Source of the DNA: Streptomyces silvae | GTDB lineage: Bacteria > Actinomycetota > Actinomycetes > Streptomycetales > Streptomycetaceae | Direction: 5' to 3' | NCBI RefSeq assembly: GCF_016745505.1 | Contig: NZ_JAERUC010000193.1 | Span: 39,046 to 103,045 of the forward strand | Length of the DNA stretch: 64,000 nt | In this document: positions 1 to 7,262 of the stretch, piece by piece | Numbering within the stretch: position 1 is the first letter of the stretch | Layout: the number at the start of each line of letters is the position of its first letter | Made by a program: the position numbers and the translations under genes | The notes under the pieces: generated by a model | What the model was told of the DNA's origin: nothing | Seen by the model: the letters and a program-made list of their open reading frames with translations, nothing else | The model's database searches: none

Positions 1-1199
1 AACGACACCCGGTGCAGTCCGCCGGGCAGGTCGTTGACCACGTAGAACTCCCCGTCCACGGTCGCCCCGATCGACGTCACCTGGGTGGGCATCTCCCCGA
101 TCTCCGCCTGCTCGTAGCCGCCTTGGCCGTCCGGGCGCAGCGCCCAGACCGTGGACGAGCAGTAGTCCGTCGCGATGTACGTGCCGCCGGCCAGGTCCGC
201 GTGCTCCTCACCCCGGTAGACCTGGCCGCCGATCACCGAACAGCCGCCCGTGTACGGCGAGTACGTGAACACGGGCTCGGTGTACGTCTCGCCGGCCTTG
301 CAGTCGCCGCCCTCGAACTTCTCCAGGCCCTCGTAGCAGGACCAGCCGAGGTTCAGCCCTCCCCGGCCGGGGGCGAGATGGTCGATCTCCTCCCACCGGC
401 CCTGGCCGACGTCGCCGATCCACATCGAGCCGTCGGCGCGGTCGAAGGAGAACCGCCACGGGTTGCGCAGGCCGTACAGCCAGATCTCCTCGCGGGCGCC
501 CGGGGTGTCCACGAAGGGGTTGCCGGCGGGCACGCAGTAGGCGAGCTCGCCGCAGGTGCGGCTCACGTCGATGCGCATGACCTTGCCCAGCAGGGTGTCC
601 AGGCGCTGTGCGGAGCGGAGCGGGTCGGCGGATCCGCCGCCGTCGCCGATGCTCCAGTAGAGATCGCCGTCCGGGCCGAACGCGAGCTGGCCGCCGTTGT
701 GGTTGCTGTTCTCGGCGTGCTCCTGCGAGAGCAGGACCTCCAGGCGGGACTCGTCGAGCCGGTAGCGGGCGAGGGTGACCGCGCCGTCGGGCAGCGCCGT
801 GTACGCGAGGTACAGGTCCTGGCTGTCGGCGAAGTCGGGCGGGAGGGCGATGCCGAGCAGACCGCGCTCGTTGCCCGACTCGTCCACGGCCGCCTTGATG
901 TCCACGAGCGGGTCCGCCGCCAGGCCGGTGTCCGGGTGGTAGGCACGGACGGTCCCGGACTTCTCGGTGATGAACAGCCGGTCCGTGCCGTCGTCGGGGG
1001 CGGCGATCGCGGTGGGCCGTTTCAGCCCGGAGGCGACCTGGGTGGTGGTCGCACTGAGGGACGGCAGAGGTACGGAAGCGGCGCCCGCCGCCGTGTCCGT
1101 CCGGGGCGGCGCGGCGTCCGCCGCGGTCGCGGGGAACGAGGCGGGGGCGGTCAGCAGGAGGGCCAGCAGGAGAGGCCCGGCCCAGCGACGTCTTTGCAT
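1..1199 (-). CDS. Secreted PQQ-type glucose/sorbosone dehydrogenase, C-terminus cut by window edge
   Basis: The frame runs from ATG at 1199 off the left edge, so about 400 codons are visible and the C-terminus is missing. Residues 1-27 form a Sec signal peptide (MQRRRWAG followed by a Leu/Ala-rich core and an ATAADA-type cleavage region). The rest matches the six-bladed propeller of the GSDH family: RPTAIAAPDDGTDRLFITEK, then ERGLLGIA, NSNHNGGQLAFGPDGDLY, GDGGG, LYGLRNPWRFSFD and WIGDVGQ. The family oxidises sugars with PQQ outside the cell. A CebR-like palindrome lies 100 bp upstream, which fits a carbohydrate-linked enzyme. The substrate is unknown, and a carbohydrate-binding domain could follow beyond the edge. 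Confidence 0.85.
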   Translation of the reverse strand, partial: MQRRRWAGPLLLALLLTAPASFPATAADAAPPRTDTAAGAASVPLPSLSATTTQVASGLKRPTAIAAPDDGTDRLFITEKSGTVRAYHPDTGLAADPLVDIKAAVDESGNERGLLGIALPPDFADSQDLYLAYTALPDGAVTLARYRLDESRLEVLLSQEHAENSNHNGGQLAFGPDGDLYWSIGDGGGSADPLRSAQRLDTLLGKVMRIDVSRTCGELAYCVPAGNPFVDTPGAREEIWLYGLRNPWRFSFDRADGSMWIGDVGQGRWEEIDHLAPGRGGLNLGWSCYEGLEKFEGGDCKAGETYTEPVFTYSPYTGGCSVIGGQVYRGEEHADLAGGTYIATDYCSSTVWALRPDGQGGYEQAEIGEMPTQVTSIGATVDGEFYVVNDLPGGLHRVS

Positions 1200-1298
1200 A
1201 TCGGCTCCAGGAAAGAGGACGCTTGCACGGCGGTGGTGCCTGTACGCGGTGGGGGGTTCCATGGAGAAGGAGCGGGGCCGCTGCGGTGCACAGCGGCG

Positions 1299-1312
1299 TG
1301 GGAGCGCTCCCG
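1299..1312. promoter_or_regulatory. CebR/LacI-type operator TGGGAGCGCTCCCG
   Basis: This 14-bp element differs at only its last base from the TGGGAGCGCTCCCA box recognised by the cellobiose regulator CebR in streptomycetes. It lies 100 bp upstream of the start of the secreted sugar dehydrogenase, where a LacI-family repressor could act. No LacI gene is in the window. That CebR itself binds here is inference. Confidence 0.6.
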
Positions 1313-1353
1313 CCGCTCAAGGCTGCTCGTCGCGGGGCGGGGCGGCAACGCGT

Positions 1354-1386
1354 GTTTGCGCCACGTTCGCACCGTGTGGCGCAAAC
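1354..1386 (-). terminator. Hairpin after the GlxA-type gene
   Basis: Perfect 11-bp inverted repeat GTTTGCGCCAC / GTGGCGCAAAC with an 11-nt loop, about 45 bp past the stop of the GlxA-type gene. There is no T-tract, as is common in Streptomyces. A second overlapping repeat (GCCACGTT / AACGTGGC) makes an operator role for the downstream dehydrogenase an alternative. Confidence 0.5.
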
Positions 1387-1432
1387 GTGGCGGTGGCCGG
1401 ACGGATCGAGCGGTGTCCGCGCCGGCGTCCCC

Positions 1433-2371
1433 TCAGCTGAACGCGCGGCGGTAGCTGTGGGGGCTCACACCGGTCGTCTTCTTGAACCGGTCGCGGAAGG
1501 CGGTCGGTGAGCCGAACCCGACCTGGGCGCCGATGCGTTCGACCGTGTGGCGGGTGGACTCCAGGAGGTGCTGGGCCTGGCGGATGCGGGCACGGTGGAG
1601 CCACTGGAGGGGGGTCGTGCCGGTCTGCTCACGGAAGCGGCGGATCAGTGTCCGGGTGCTGATCCCGGCGTGAGCCGCGATGTCGGCGAGGGTGAGGTCG
1701 TCGGCGAGATTGTCCTGGAGCCAGCCGAGGAGGGGCTCAAGGGTGCTGCCCTGCGGGGTGGGCACATGGTCGTGGACGATGAACTGCGCCTGCCCGCCCT
1801 CCCGTTCCAGCGGCATCACGGACAGCCGGGCCGCATCGGCGGCGACGGCGGACCCGTAGTCCTTACGGATCATGTGGAGGCAGAGGTCCATGCCGGCGGC
1901 CGCTCCGGCCGAGGTGAGGATCTGGCCGTTGTCGACGTACAGGACGGCGGGGTCGACCTCGACGTCCGGGTGGGTGGCGGCCAGGAGGTCGGCGGCGATC
2001 CAGTGCGTGGTGGCCCGCAGCCCGTCCAGGAGCCCCGTGGCCGCCAGCGGGAACGTGCCCGAGCAGATCGACGCGATGCGCGTGCCGTCCTCGGCGGCGG
2101 CCCGCAGCGCGTCACGGACGGCCGGGGAGAGCGGGGCGAGGGGGTTCGCGGTGCCGGGCACGACGACCGTGTCCGCACCCTTCAGCCCGTCCAGCCCCCA
2201 GGGCGCGCGCAGGCTGAAGGAACCCGCGTCGGTCTCCTGCCGTTCGGCGCAGACCCGGACCTGGTACCCGGGGCGGCCGTCCGGGAGGCGGGTGCGGGTG
2301 AAGACCTCGATCGGGGTGGACAGGTCGAACGGGATCACCTGGTCCAGGGCGAGGACGGCGACGGTATGCAT
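1433..2371 (-). CDS. GlxA-family transcriptional regulator (DJ-1/PfpI domain plus AraC HTH)
   Basis: 312 residues from ATG 2371. A GTG at 2392 is possible, but the GGAGGGG ribosome site overlaps it and better serves the ATG. Residues 1-170 are a DJ-1/PfpI fold with an elbow Cys in SICSGTFPLA. The C-terminal third carries two AraC helix-turn-helix units (TLADIAAHAGISTRTLIRRF and IGAQVGFGSPTAFRDRFKK). Proteins of this layout are usually activators sensing small metabolites. It is divergent from a PfpI gene with an inverted-repeat-rich 208-bp gap between them, so it probably controls that operon and perhaps itself. The effector is unknown. Confidence 0.9.
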   Translation of the reverse strand: MHTVAVLALDQVIPFDLSTPIEVFTRTRLPDGRPGYQVRVCAERQETDAGSFSLRAPWGLDGLKGADTVVVPGTANPLAPLSPAVRDALRAAAEDGTRIASICSGTFPLAATGLLDGLRATTHWIAADLLAATHPDVEVDPAVLYVDNGQILTSAGAAAGMDLCLHMIRKDYGSAVAADAARLSVMPLEREGGQAQFIVHDHVPTPQGSTLEPLLGWLQDNLADDLTLADIAAHAGISTRTLIRRFREQTGTTPLQWLHRARIRQAQHLLESTRHTVERIGAQVGFGSPTAFRDRFKKTTGVSPHSYRRAFS

Positions 2372-2417
2372 GGCGTAAATGTACCCCTCCACCGGAGAAC
2401 CGTCATGGTTCCGAAGG

Positions 2418-2438
2418 GGGCAGATTCATCATCTGCCC
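2418..2438. promoter_or_regulatory. 8-bp inverted repeat in the GlxA/PfpI divergent promoter region
   Basis: GGGCAGAT - TCATC - ATCTGCCC, a perfect palindrome with a 5-nt centre, 47 bp upstream of the regulator's start. This is a likely operator; the binding protein is inferred to be the adjacent GlxA-type regulator. Confidence 0.5.
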
Positions 2439-2445
2439 AGTTCAC

Positions 2446-2497
2446 AGGCGTGATTCCCGGTCTGGCACTTTTCCGTGGGTACCTGGCACTCACGCCT
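2446..2497. promoter_or_regulatory. Nested repeats in the GlxA/PfpI divergent promoter region
   Basis: AGGCGTGA (2446-2453) is repeated inverted as TCACGCCT (2490-2497). Between and overlapping them CTGGCACT occurs twice in direct orientation (2462-2469 and 2483-2490), 21 bp start to start, or two helical turns. AraC-family dimers often bind such direct repeats. Confidence 0.45.
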
Positions 2498-2579
2498 ATG
2501 GGAGGCGGCGCGCGAGCCGATTAGCGTCGGGGTGAACCCGGCGCCGACCGGGCGCCCACCGGAACCGAGGACCCTCCCC

Positions 2580-3269
2580 ATGCATGCCCAGATCGTCCTG
2601 TTCGACGGATTCGACCCCCTCGACGTCATCGCGCCGTACGAAGTGCTCCACGCCGGTGGCACGGCCTCCGGAGGTCTGGTGAGCGTGGAGCTCGTGTCCG
2701 CCGAAGGGCCGCGCGAGGTGGTCAGCGGCACCGGGTCCCTGGCGCTGCGCGCCACCGCGGCTCTCGACCCCGCGCGACCCGGCCTGGTCCTCGTGCCCGG
2801 AGCCTCCGGCCGGGTCGGCGAACCGGACGAGGTGCCCGGCCATGACTTCGGCGCCGGGCAGCCGCAGCAGGACGCGTCCATCCCGGTGCTGCTGGGCCGC
2901 ACGCTGACCACCGAACTGCCCGCGCTGCTGGCGGCGGCGATGGAGAACCCGGAGGTCACCGTCTGCGCGGTGTGCGGCGGTTCGCTCGTCCTCGCCATGG
3001 CCGGACTGCTGGAGGGCCGGCACGCCACCACCCACCACATGGGCCTCGACATGCTCGACGCCACCGGGGCCCACGCGGTGCGGGCGCGCGTCGTCGACGA
3101 CGGCGACGTCGTCACCGGCGCCGGGGTCACCTCCGGACTCGACCTGGCCCTCCACCTCCTGGAGCGCGAGGTGGGGCCCCGGATCGCCCACGCGGTCGAG
3201 GAGATGTTCGCCCACGAGCGGCGCGGCATCGTCTGGCGTGACCAGGGCCCGGTCGCCGCCGCCTTCTGA
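2580..3269 (+). CDS. DJ-1/PfpI (isonitrile hydratase-like) protein
   Basis: 229 residues from ATG 2580, where the PfpI homology MHAQIVLFDGFDPLDVIAPYE begins; the frame is open further upstream but without family similarity. It is a single DJ-1/PfpI domain with the nucleophile elbow Cys in VCAVCGGSLVLAMAGLL and a following HATTHH segment, as in InhA-type proteins. No HTH is attached, unlike its divergent neighbour. It heads a probable operon with four small or membrane proteins up to 5712. The reaction is not known; an isonitrile hydratase or glyoxalase-like activity is possible. Confidence 0.82.
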   Translation: MHAQIVLFDGFDPLDVIAPYEVLHAGGTASGGLVSVELVSAEGPREVVSGTGSLALRATAALDPARPGLVLVPGASGRVGEPDEVPGHDFGAGQPQQDASIPVLLGRTLTTELPALLAAAMENPEVTVCAVCGGSLVLAMAGLLEGRHATTHHMGLDMLDATGAHAVRARVVDDGDVVTGAGVTSGLDLALHLLEREVGPRIAHAVEEMFAHERRGIVWRDQGPVAAAF

Positions 3270-3289
3270 CGGGCGCCCGCGCCCGTTCT

Positions 3290-3341
3290 CCCACCACCGA
3301 TCCACACCACCGATTCACACCACCGATTCACACCACCGAAG
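3290..3341. repeat. 13-bp tandem repeat, four copies
   Basis: The unit CACACCACCGATT recurs at 3303, 3316 and 3329, with a diverged copy at 3290. It fills the gap between the PfpI gene and the next gene. The array is imperfect at both ends, as expected for slippage expansion. Confidence 0.85.
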
Positions 3342-3359
3342 ACCTGAGGAAGAGTGCAC

Positions 3360-3683
3360 ATGCCCGTCGAAGGCATCTGGGACCTGTCCGTCTCCACCCC
3401 GATCGGCACGATCAAGGCCGTCGTCGAACTCCGCAGGGAGGACGGCCTCCTCACCGGAGCCGCCCACGGCGCGGGGGAGGAGGTCCCGCTCCGCGAGGTC
3501 CTCCTCGACGGCGACCGCCTCACCTGGAAGCAGGCCGTCACCCGGCCCATGCGCCTGAACCTGGCCTTCGACGTGACGGTCGCGGGCGACACCCTGGCCG
3601 GCACCTCCAGGGCCGGGCGCCTGCCCGCCTCCAAGGTCACCGGCCTGCGCCGCACCGCCGCCCCGGCGGCCACGGAGCACTGA
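3360..3683 (+). CDS. Small hypothetical protein
   Basis: 107 residues from ATG 3360 (GTG 3354 also possible), preceded by GAGGAAGAG. It starts PVEGIWDLSVSTPIGTIKAVVEL and continues as alternating short beta-like segments with no signal or membrane segment, resembling a small beta-barrel or lipocalin-like fold. I do not recognise a named family. The stop is 2 bp from the next start, so it belongs to the PfpI operon. Confidence 0.7.
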   Translation: MPVEGIWDLSVSTPIGTIKAVVELRREDGLLTGAAHGAGEEVPLREVLLDGDRLTWKQAVTRPMRLNLAFDVTVAGDTLAGTSRAGRLPASKVTGLRRTAAPAATEH

Positions 3684-3685
3684 CC

Positions 3686-4153
3686 ATGACGAAGCTCTTC
3701 CTCTCCCTGCACGTCCTGGCCGTCGTCCTGGCGATCGGCCCGGTCACCGTCGCGGCGAGCATGTTCCCCCGGACGCTGCGCACCGCCCACGGCGGTCCCG
3801 GCGACGGCGAGGCGCTGACCACGCTGAGGATGCTGCACCGCATCTGCCGGGTGTACGGGGTCATCGGCATCGCCGTACCCCTGTTCGGGCTCGCCACGGC
3901 GAGCAGTCTCGGTGTCCTCGGCAGCCCCTGGCTGATCACCTCGATGCTCCTGACCGCCGCGGCCGCCGGTCTGCTGGTCCTGCGGATCCTTCCCGTGCAG
4001 GGCGCCGCCCTCGCCGCCGTACAGGCGCCCGGCTCCGGCGCCGAAGCCCGCACCCCGGCCCGTCTCGCCATGGCCACCGGTGTGTTCAACCTGCTCTGGG
4101 CCACGGTCACCGTCCTGATGATCGTCCGCCCCGGCTCCACCACGGGAGCGTGA
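3686..4153 (+). CDS. Four-helix integral membrane protein (DUF2269-like)
   Basis: 155 residues with about four transmembrane segments (near residues 4-26, 55-75, 80-100 and 128-148). The opening KLFLSLHVLAVVLAIGPVTV and the spacing resemble small DUF2269-type membrane proteins. It is translationally coupled to both neighbours: 2 bp after the preceding stop and a 4-bp GTGA overlap with the next start. Function unknown. Confidence 0.72.
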   Translation: MTKLFLSLHVLAVVLAIGPVTVAASMFPRTLRTAHGGPGDGEALTTLRMLHRICRVYGVIGIAVPLFGLATASSLGVLGSPWLITSMLLTAAAAGLLVLRILPVQGAALAAVQAPGSGAEARTPARLAMATGVFNLLWATVTVLMIVRPGSTTGA

Positions 4154-4425
4154 CCGTGTCCCTGCGTCCCCTGCGTATCGCGGCCCACGCCGAACTCGTC
4201 TCCCTCGTGGTCATGCTGGCCAACCTGGCCACCGTCCACCTCGGACCCGTCTCCTCCCTGATGGGCCCCACCCACGGCTGCGCCTACCTCGTCGTCCTCG
4301 TCGCGACCTGGCGTCACGAGCGGGCCAGCTCCGCCGCCAAGGCCCTCGCGGTGGTCCCCGGCGTCGGCGGGCTCCTGGCCCTCCGCAGGCTCGACCCGGA
4401 GACGGCCGCCGCACCCGCTCCCTAG
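4150..4425 (+). CDS. Small DUF3817-like membrane protein
   Basis: 91 residues from GTG 4150, overlapping the upstream stop by four bases. LRIAAHAELVSLVVMLANLA followed by a GPTHGCAYLVVLVATW segment matches the layout of DUF3817 proteins: two to three helices with a conserved G-x-x-H-G. A final helix is short. Role unknown; it sits in the same operon as the PfpI protein and the exporter. Confidence 0.68.
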   Translation: MTVSLRPLRIAAHAELVSLVVMLANLATVHLGPVSSLMGPTHGCAYLVVLVATWRHERASSAAKALAVVPGVGGLLALRRLDPETAAAPAP

Positions 4426-4443
4426 CTGCCGTTACCATCCCCT

Positions 4444-5712
4444 GTGACCGAAACAGCCGAACAAGGTGTATCCCGCACCCGCATACTCGCCGACCTGACG
4501 CCGCTGCGTTCCTCCCCGGACTACCGGCGGCTCTGGTTCGGGAACACCGTTTCCTGGATCGGGCAGGGCATGACGGCGCTGGCCGTCTCCCTCCAGGTCT
4601 ACGACATCACCGGGTCCGCGTTCTCCGTCGGGCTGATAGGTCTCTGTTCGCTCGTTCCGCTGGTGCTCCTCGGGCTGTACAGCGGGGCGGTCGCCGACAC
4701 CGTCGACCGCCGCAAGCTCGGGCTCTTCAGCGCGACCGGATCGTTCCTGCTCTCCCTCGTGCTGGCCGTGGTCACCTTCGCCGGCGTCGAGAACCTCGGG
4801 CTGCTCTACACGGTCGTCGCCCTCCAGGCCGTGTGCTTCGCGCTCAACTCCCCGGCCCGCAGCTCGATGATCGCCCGGCTCCTCCCGGCCGAGCAGCTGC
4901 CCGCCGCCAACGCGCTCAGCGCCATGACGTCCACCACCGGCGGCCTGGCCGGCCCGATGCTCGGTGGCCTCATCGTCGGCTGGTGGGGCTACCGGGCGGC
5001 GTACACCGTCGACGCCGTCACCTTCACCGCCTCGCTGTACGCGATGTGGCGGCTGCCCTCGATGCTGCCCGACCGGGCGGAGGGGGAGAAGGGCGCCAAG
5101 CGGGCGTCCGTGCTGGACGGTCTGCGCTTCCTCGGGACCAGGCCCAATCTGCGGATGACGTTCTTCAGCGACCTGAGCGCCATGGTGCTCGCCCACCCGC
5201 GCGCCCTCTTCCCCGTGGTCGCCGTGGTCTGGTTCGGTGGCGACGCGAAGACCACCGGGCTCCTGGTCGCCGCTCCCGCGCTGGGTGCGCTGCTCGGCAG
5301 CGTCTTCTCCGGCTGGCTGGGCCGCGTCCGCCGGCACGGGCTCGCGGTGCTGATCGCGGTCGCCTGCTGGGGCGGTGCCATCGCCGTGTTCGGACTGACC
5401 CGGCAGCTCTGGCCGGGACTGGTCCTGCTCGCGCTGGCCGGATGCGCCGACTCCATCTCGATGGTCTTCCGCAACACCATGCTCCAGGCGGCGGTCCCGG
5501 ACGACATGCGCGGCCGGCTCCAGGGCGTGTTCATCGTCGTCGTGGCCGGCGGCCCCCGGCTCGGCGACCTCGTGGCCGGCTCCGTCGCCGACCTGACCTC
5601 ACCGACCGTGGCGGTGACCGGCGGCGGCCTCGCCTGTGTGCTGGTGGTGTGCCTGCTGGGGCTGCGCTGGCGCGGCTTCGCCCGGTACGACGCCCGGGAC
5701 CCGCAGCCGTAA
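4444..5712 (+). CDS. MFS exporter, EntS/MFS_3 type
   Basis: 422 residues from GTG 4444, 18 bp after the preceding stop. Twelve predicted transmembrane segments begin near residue 27 (DYRRLWFGNTVSWIGQGMTA). The loop 2-3 motif GAVADTVDRRKLG and the family's NSPARSSMIARLLP segment place it in the MFS_3 group, which exports siderophores and other small molecules. It is the last gene of the PfpI operon, so it may remove the compound that the PfpI protein or the GlxA regulator handles. The substrate cannot be told from sequence. Confidence 0.85.
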   Translation: MTETAEQGVSRTRILADLTPLRSSPDYRRLWFGNTVSWIGQGMTALAVSLQVYDITGSAFSVGLIGLCSLVPLVLLGLYSGAVADTVDRRKLGLFSATGSFLLSLVLAVVTFAGVENLGLLYTVVALQAVCFALNSPARSSMIARLLPAEQLPAANALSAMTSTTGGLAGPMLGGLIVGWWGYRAAYTVDAVTFTASLYAMWRLPSMLPDRAEGEKGAKRASVLDGLRFLGTRPNLRMTFFSDLSAMVLAHPRALFPVVAVVWFGGDAKTTGLLVAAPALGALLGSVFSGWLGRVRRHGLAVLIAVACWGGAIAVFGLTRQLWPGLVLLALAGCADSISMVFRNTMLQAAVPDDMRGRLQGVFIVVVAGGPRLGDLVAGSVADLTSPTVAVTGGGLACVLVVCLLGLRWRGFARYDARDPQP

Positions 5713-5760
5713 CAGCAGGTCCACACCCTGATACGCCGTTGTCCGGGATGCGGGCGGCGC

Positions 5761-5790
5761 TTGTCGGCACGCCCGCGGCGCGGTCAGGAT
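5761..5790 (+). promoter_or_regulatory. Promoter giving a leaderless leader-peptide mRNA
   Basis: A -35-like TTGTCG (5761-5766) is separated by 18 bp from a weak -10-like CAGGAT (5785-5790). The ATG of the leader peptide lies 6 nt beyond, where transcription would begin. No ribosome site precedes that ATG, which supports leaderless translation. Confidence 0.45.
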
Positions 5791-5796
5791 GCCCGC

Positions 5797-5892
5797 ATGG
5801 CCCCAGCTCTCGTGTCGCGCCGCCACGTGGATCTCCTGCGTGTCTCGACCATGCTCTGTCGGGCCGGTCTCCGCTGTCCGTCCTGTTGCTGA
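5797..5892 (+). CDS. Cys-rich regulatory leader peptide ahead of the ssuD-like gene
   Basis: 31 codons: MAPALVSRRHVDLLRVSTML followed by CRAGLRCPSCC and TGA. The LxSRRHVDLxRVST core is the one I recall from short actinobacterial putative leader peptides found next to sulfur-metabolism genes. Four Cys lie in the last 11 residues, ending in Cys-Cys-stop. Polycysteine leaderless ORFs act as cysteine-responsive attenuators in mycobacteria. Here the downstream gene at 6033 is a sulfonate monooxygenase homologue, so ribosome stalling at low Cys-tRNA could relieve attenuation. The downstream link is inferred; the peptide sequence is direct. Confidence 0.8.
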   Translation: MAPALVSRRHVDLLRVSTMLCRAGLRCPSCC

Positions 5893-5903
5893 CGTGACAC
5901 CTC

Positions 5904-5921
5904 GCCGGCCCTGACGCCGGC
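5904..5921 (+). terminator. Possible attenuator hairpin after the leader peptide
   Basis: GCCGGC - CCTGAC - GCCGGC lies 11 nt past the leader peptide stop. A stalled ribosome could interfere with such a stem. There is no U-tract, and the GC-rich background makes this a weak prediction. Confidence 0.3.
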
Positions 5922-6032
5922 CGACGCGCGCCTTCGCCCTCCTGATCACCCCGGACACCCCGGCCTGCCGGTGCCTTCCCGCATCCGTACGCCCGTGGTG
6001 CGTCCCCCGCCGCCGTCCCACGAGGATCCCCC

Positions 6033-7130
6033 ATGCCCGACAGCCCGCTCCTGCTCCACTGGTTCCTGCCCACGGGCGGCGACGGCCGCGACCCCGGCGG
6101 GGTCACCGCCGTGCAGGGGAGGACCGGCTCGGCCACCCGCCGTCCCGCCGGCATCGGCTATCTCTCCCAGGTGGCCCGCGCCGCCGAACAGGCCGGATTC
6201 CACTCGCTGCTGACCCCCGTGGGGCTCGGCTGCGTCGACCCGTGGATCCTCACCGCGGCCCTCACCCAGCACACCGACCGCATCGGCTTCCTGGTCGCCT
6301 TCCGCGCCGGTTTCGCCAGCCCCACCCTGCTGGCCCAACAGGCCGATGCCTTCCGGAAGTTCGCAGGCGGTAGGCTCCGGCTCAACGTCGTCACCGGTGG
6401 CGACCCCGTCGAACAGCGGGCGTACGGCGACCACTTGGCGCACGACCAGCGCTACGCGCGCACCGACGAGGTGATGGCCGTCCTGCGCGACCTCCTCGAC
6501 GGCAAGCGCGTCGACCACACCGGTGAGCACCTGACGATCGAGGGCGCCCAGCTCCACGACCCGGCCGTCGAGCACCCCGTCCCCCTCTACTTCGGCGGCG
6601 CCTCCCCGGCCGCCGAGGCCGTCGCCGCGCGCCGTGCCGACGTACAGCTGCTCTGGGGTGAGCCGCCCGCCGCCCTCGCCCGGCGCATCGGCCGGCTCCG
6701 CGCCATGGCCCCCGAACTGCGTTACGGGCTGCGCCTGCACATCATCAGCCGGGACACCGCCGCCGAGGCGTGGGCCGAGGCCGACCGCATCCTCGCCGGC
6801 ATCGACCCGGAAGCCGTCCGGGCCAGCCAGGAACGCTTCGCCCGCATGGACTCCACCGGCCAGGCCCGGATGGCCGCGCTGCACGGCGGCGGCTCCGCCG
6901 ACGCGGCGAAGCTGGAGGTCGCCCCGAACCTCTGGGCGGGCATCGGGCTCGTACGGGAAGGGGCCGGCACGGCGCTGGTCGGCTCGCACGACGAGGTGGC
7001 CCAGCGGCTGCACGAGTACCGGCGCCTGGGCATCGGCGAGTTCATCCTCTCCGGCTATCCGCACCTGGAGGAGGCCTTCCGGGTGGGCGAGGAGGTCGCC
7101 CCCCGGCTGCGCGCACTCGACGCGGCCTGA
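6033..7130 (+). CDS. LLM-class flavin-dependent alkanesulfonate monooxygenase (SsuD-like)
   Basis: 365 residues from ATG 6033, preceded by GAGGATCC. The opening LLLHWFLPTGGDGRDPGG, the segment FAGGRLRLNVVTGGDP and the end HEYRRLGIGEFILSGYPHLEEA follow SsuD, the FMNH2-dependent enzyme that desulfonates alkanesulfonates to sulfite in sulfur-limited cells. The fold is a TIM barrel in the luciferase superfamily. No transporter or flavin reductase is adjacent, so the gene stands alone behind its Cys-rich leader peptide. A related sulfonate or sulfur-compound monooxygenase is the main alternative. Confidence 0.85.
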   Translation: MPDSPLLLHWFLPTGGDGRDPGGVTAVQGRTGSATRRPAGIGYLSQVARAAEQAGFHSLLTPVGLGCVDPWILTAALTQHTDRIGFLVAFRAGFASPTLLAQQADAFRKFAGGRLRLNVVTGGDPVEQRAYGDHLAHDQRYARTDEVMAVLRDLLDGKRVDHTGEHLTIEGAQLHDPAVEHPVPLYFGGASPAAEAVAARRADVQLLWGEPPAALARRIGRLRAMAPELRYGLRLHIISRDTAAEAWAEADRILAGIDPEAVRASQERFARMDSTGQARMAALHGGGSADAAKLEVAPNLWAGIGLVREGAGTALVGSHDEVAQRLHEYRRLGIGEFILSGYPHLEEAFRVGEEVAPRLRALDAA

Positions 7131-7157
7131 GGGAAGCCGGTCGGGGTCCCGGACGGA

Positions 7158-7216
7158 AGGGCCCCGGGGGAGCGCGCCGGACGGGGCCCCGGGCGCCCTG
7201 TCCGGGGCCCCGGGCT
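7158..7216. terminator. Repeated GGGGCCCC palindromes between convergent genes
   Basis: Three GGGCCCCGGG-type elements, two of them the full GGGGCCCCGGGC (7183 and 7204), lie between the convergent ssuD-like and VOC genes. They can pair in several ways to form strong stems usable from both directions. Confidence 0.45.
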
Positions 7217-7262
7217 CGGGTCAGGACCCCGGGAGCACCGGCCAGGGCTGCCGGGCGTCAGG

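Noticed and set aside
12..1454. Long plus-strand open frame of 480 codons at the left edge
   Set aside because: It is antisense to the sugar dehydrogenase and GlxA genes, has no domain similarity, and is the usual by-product of high third-position G+C.
3290..3341. CRISPR-like array
   Set aside because: Units are 13 bp with no spacers; a simple tandem repeat.
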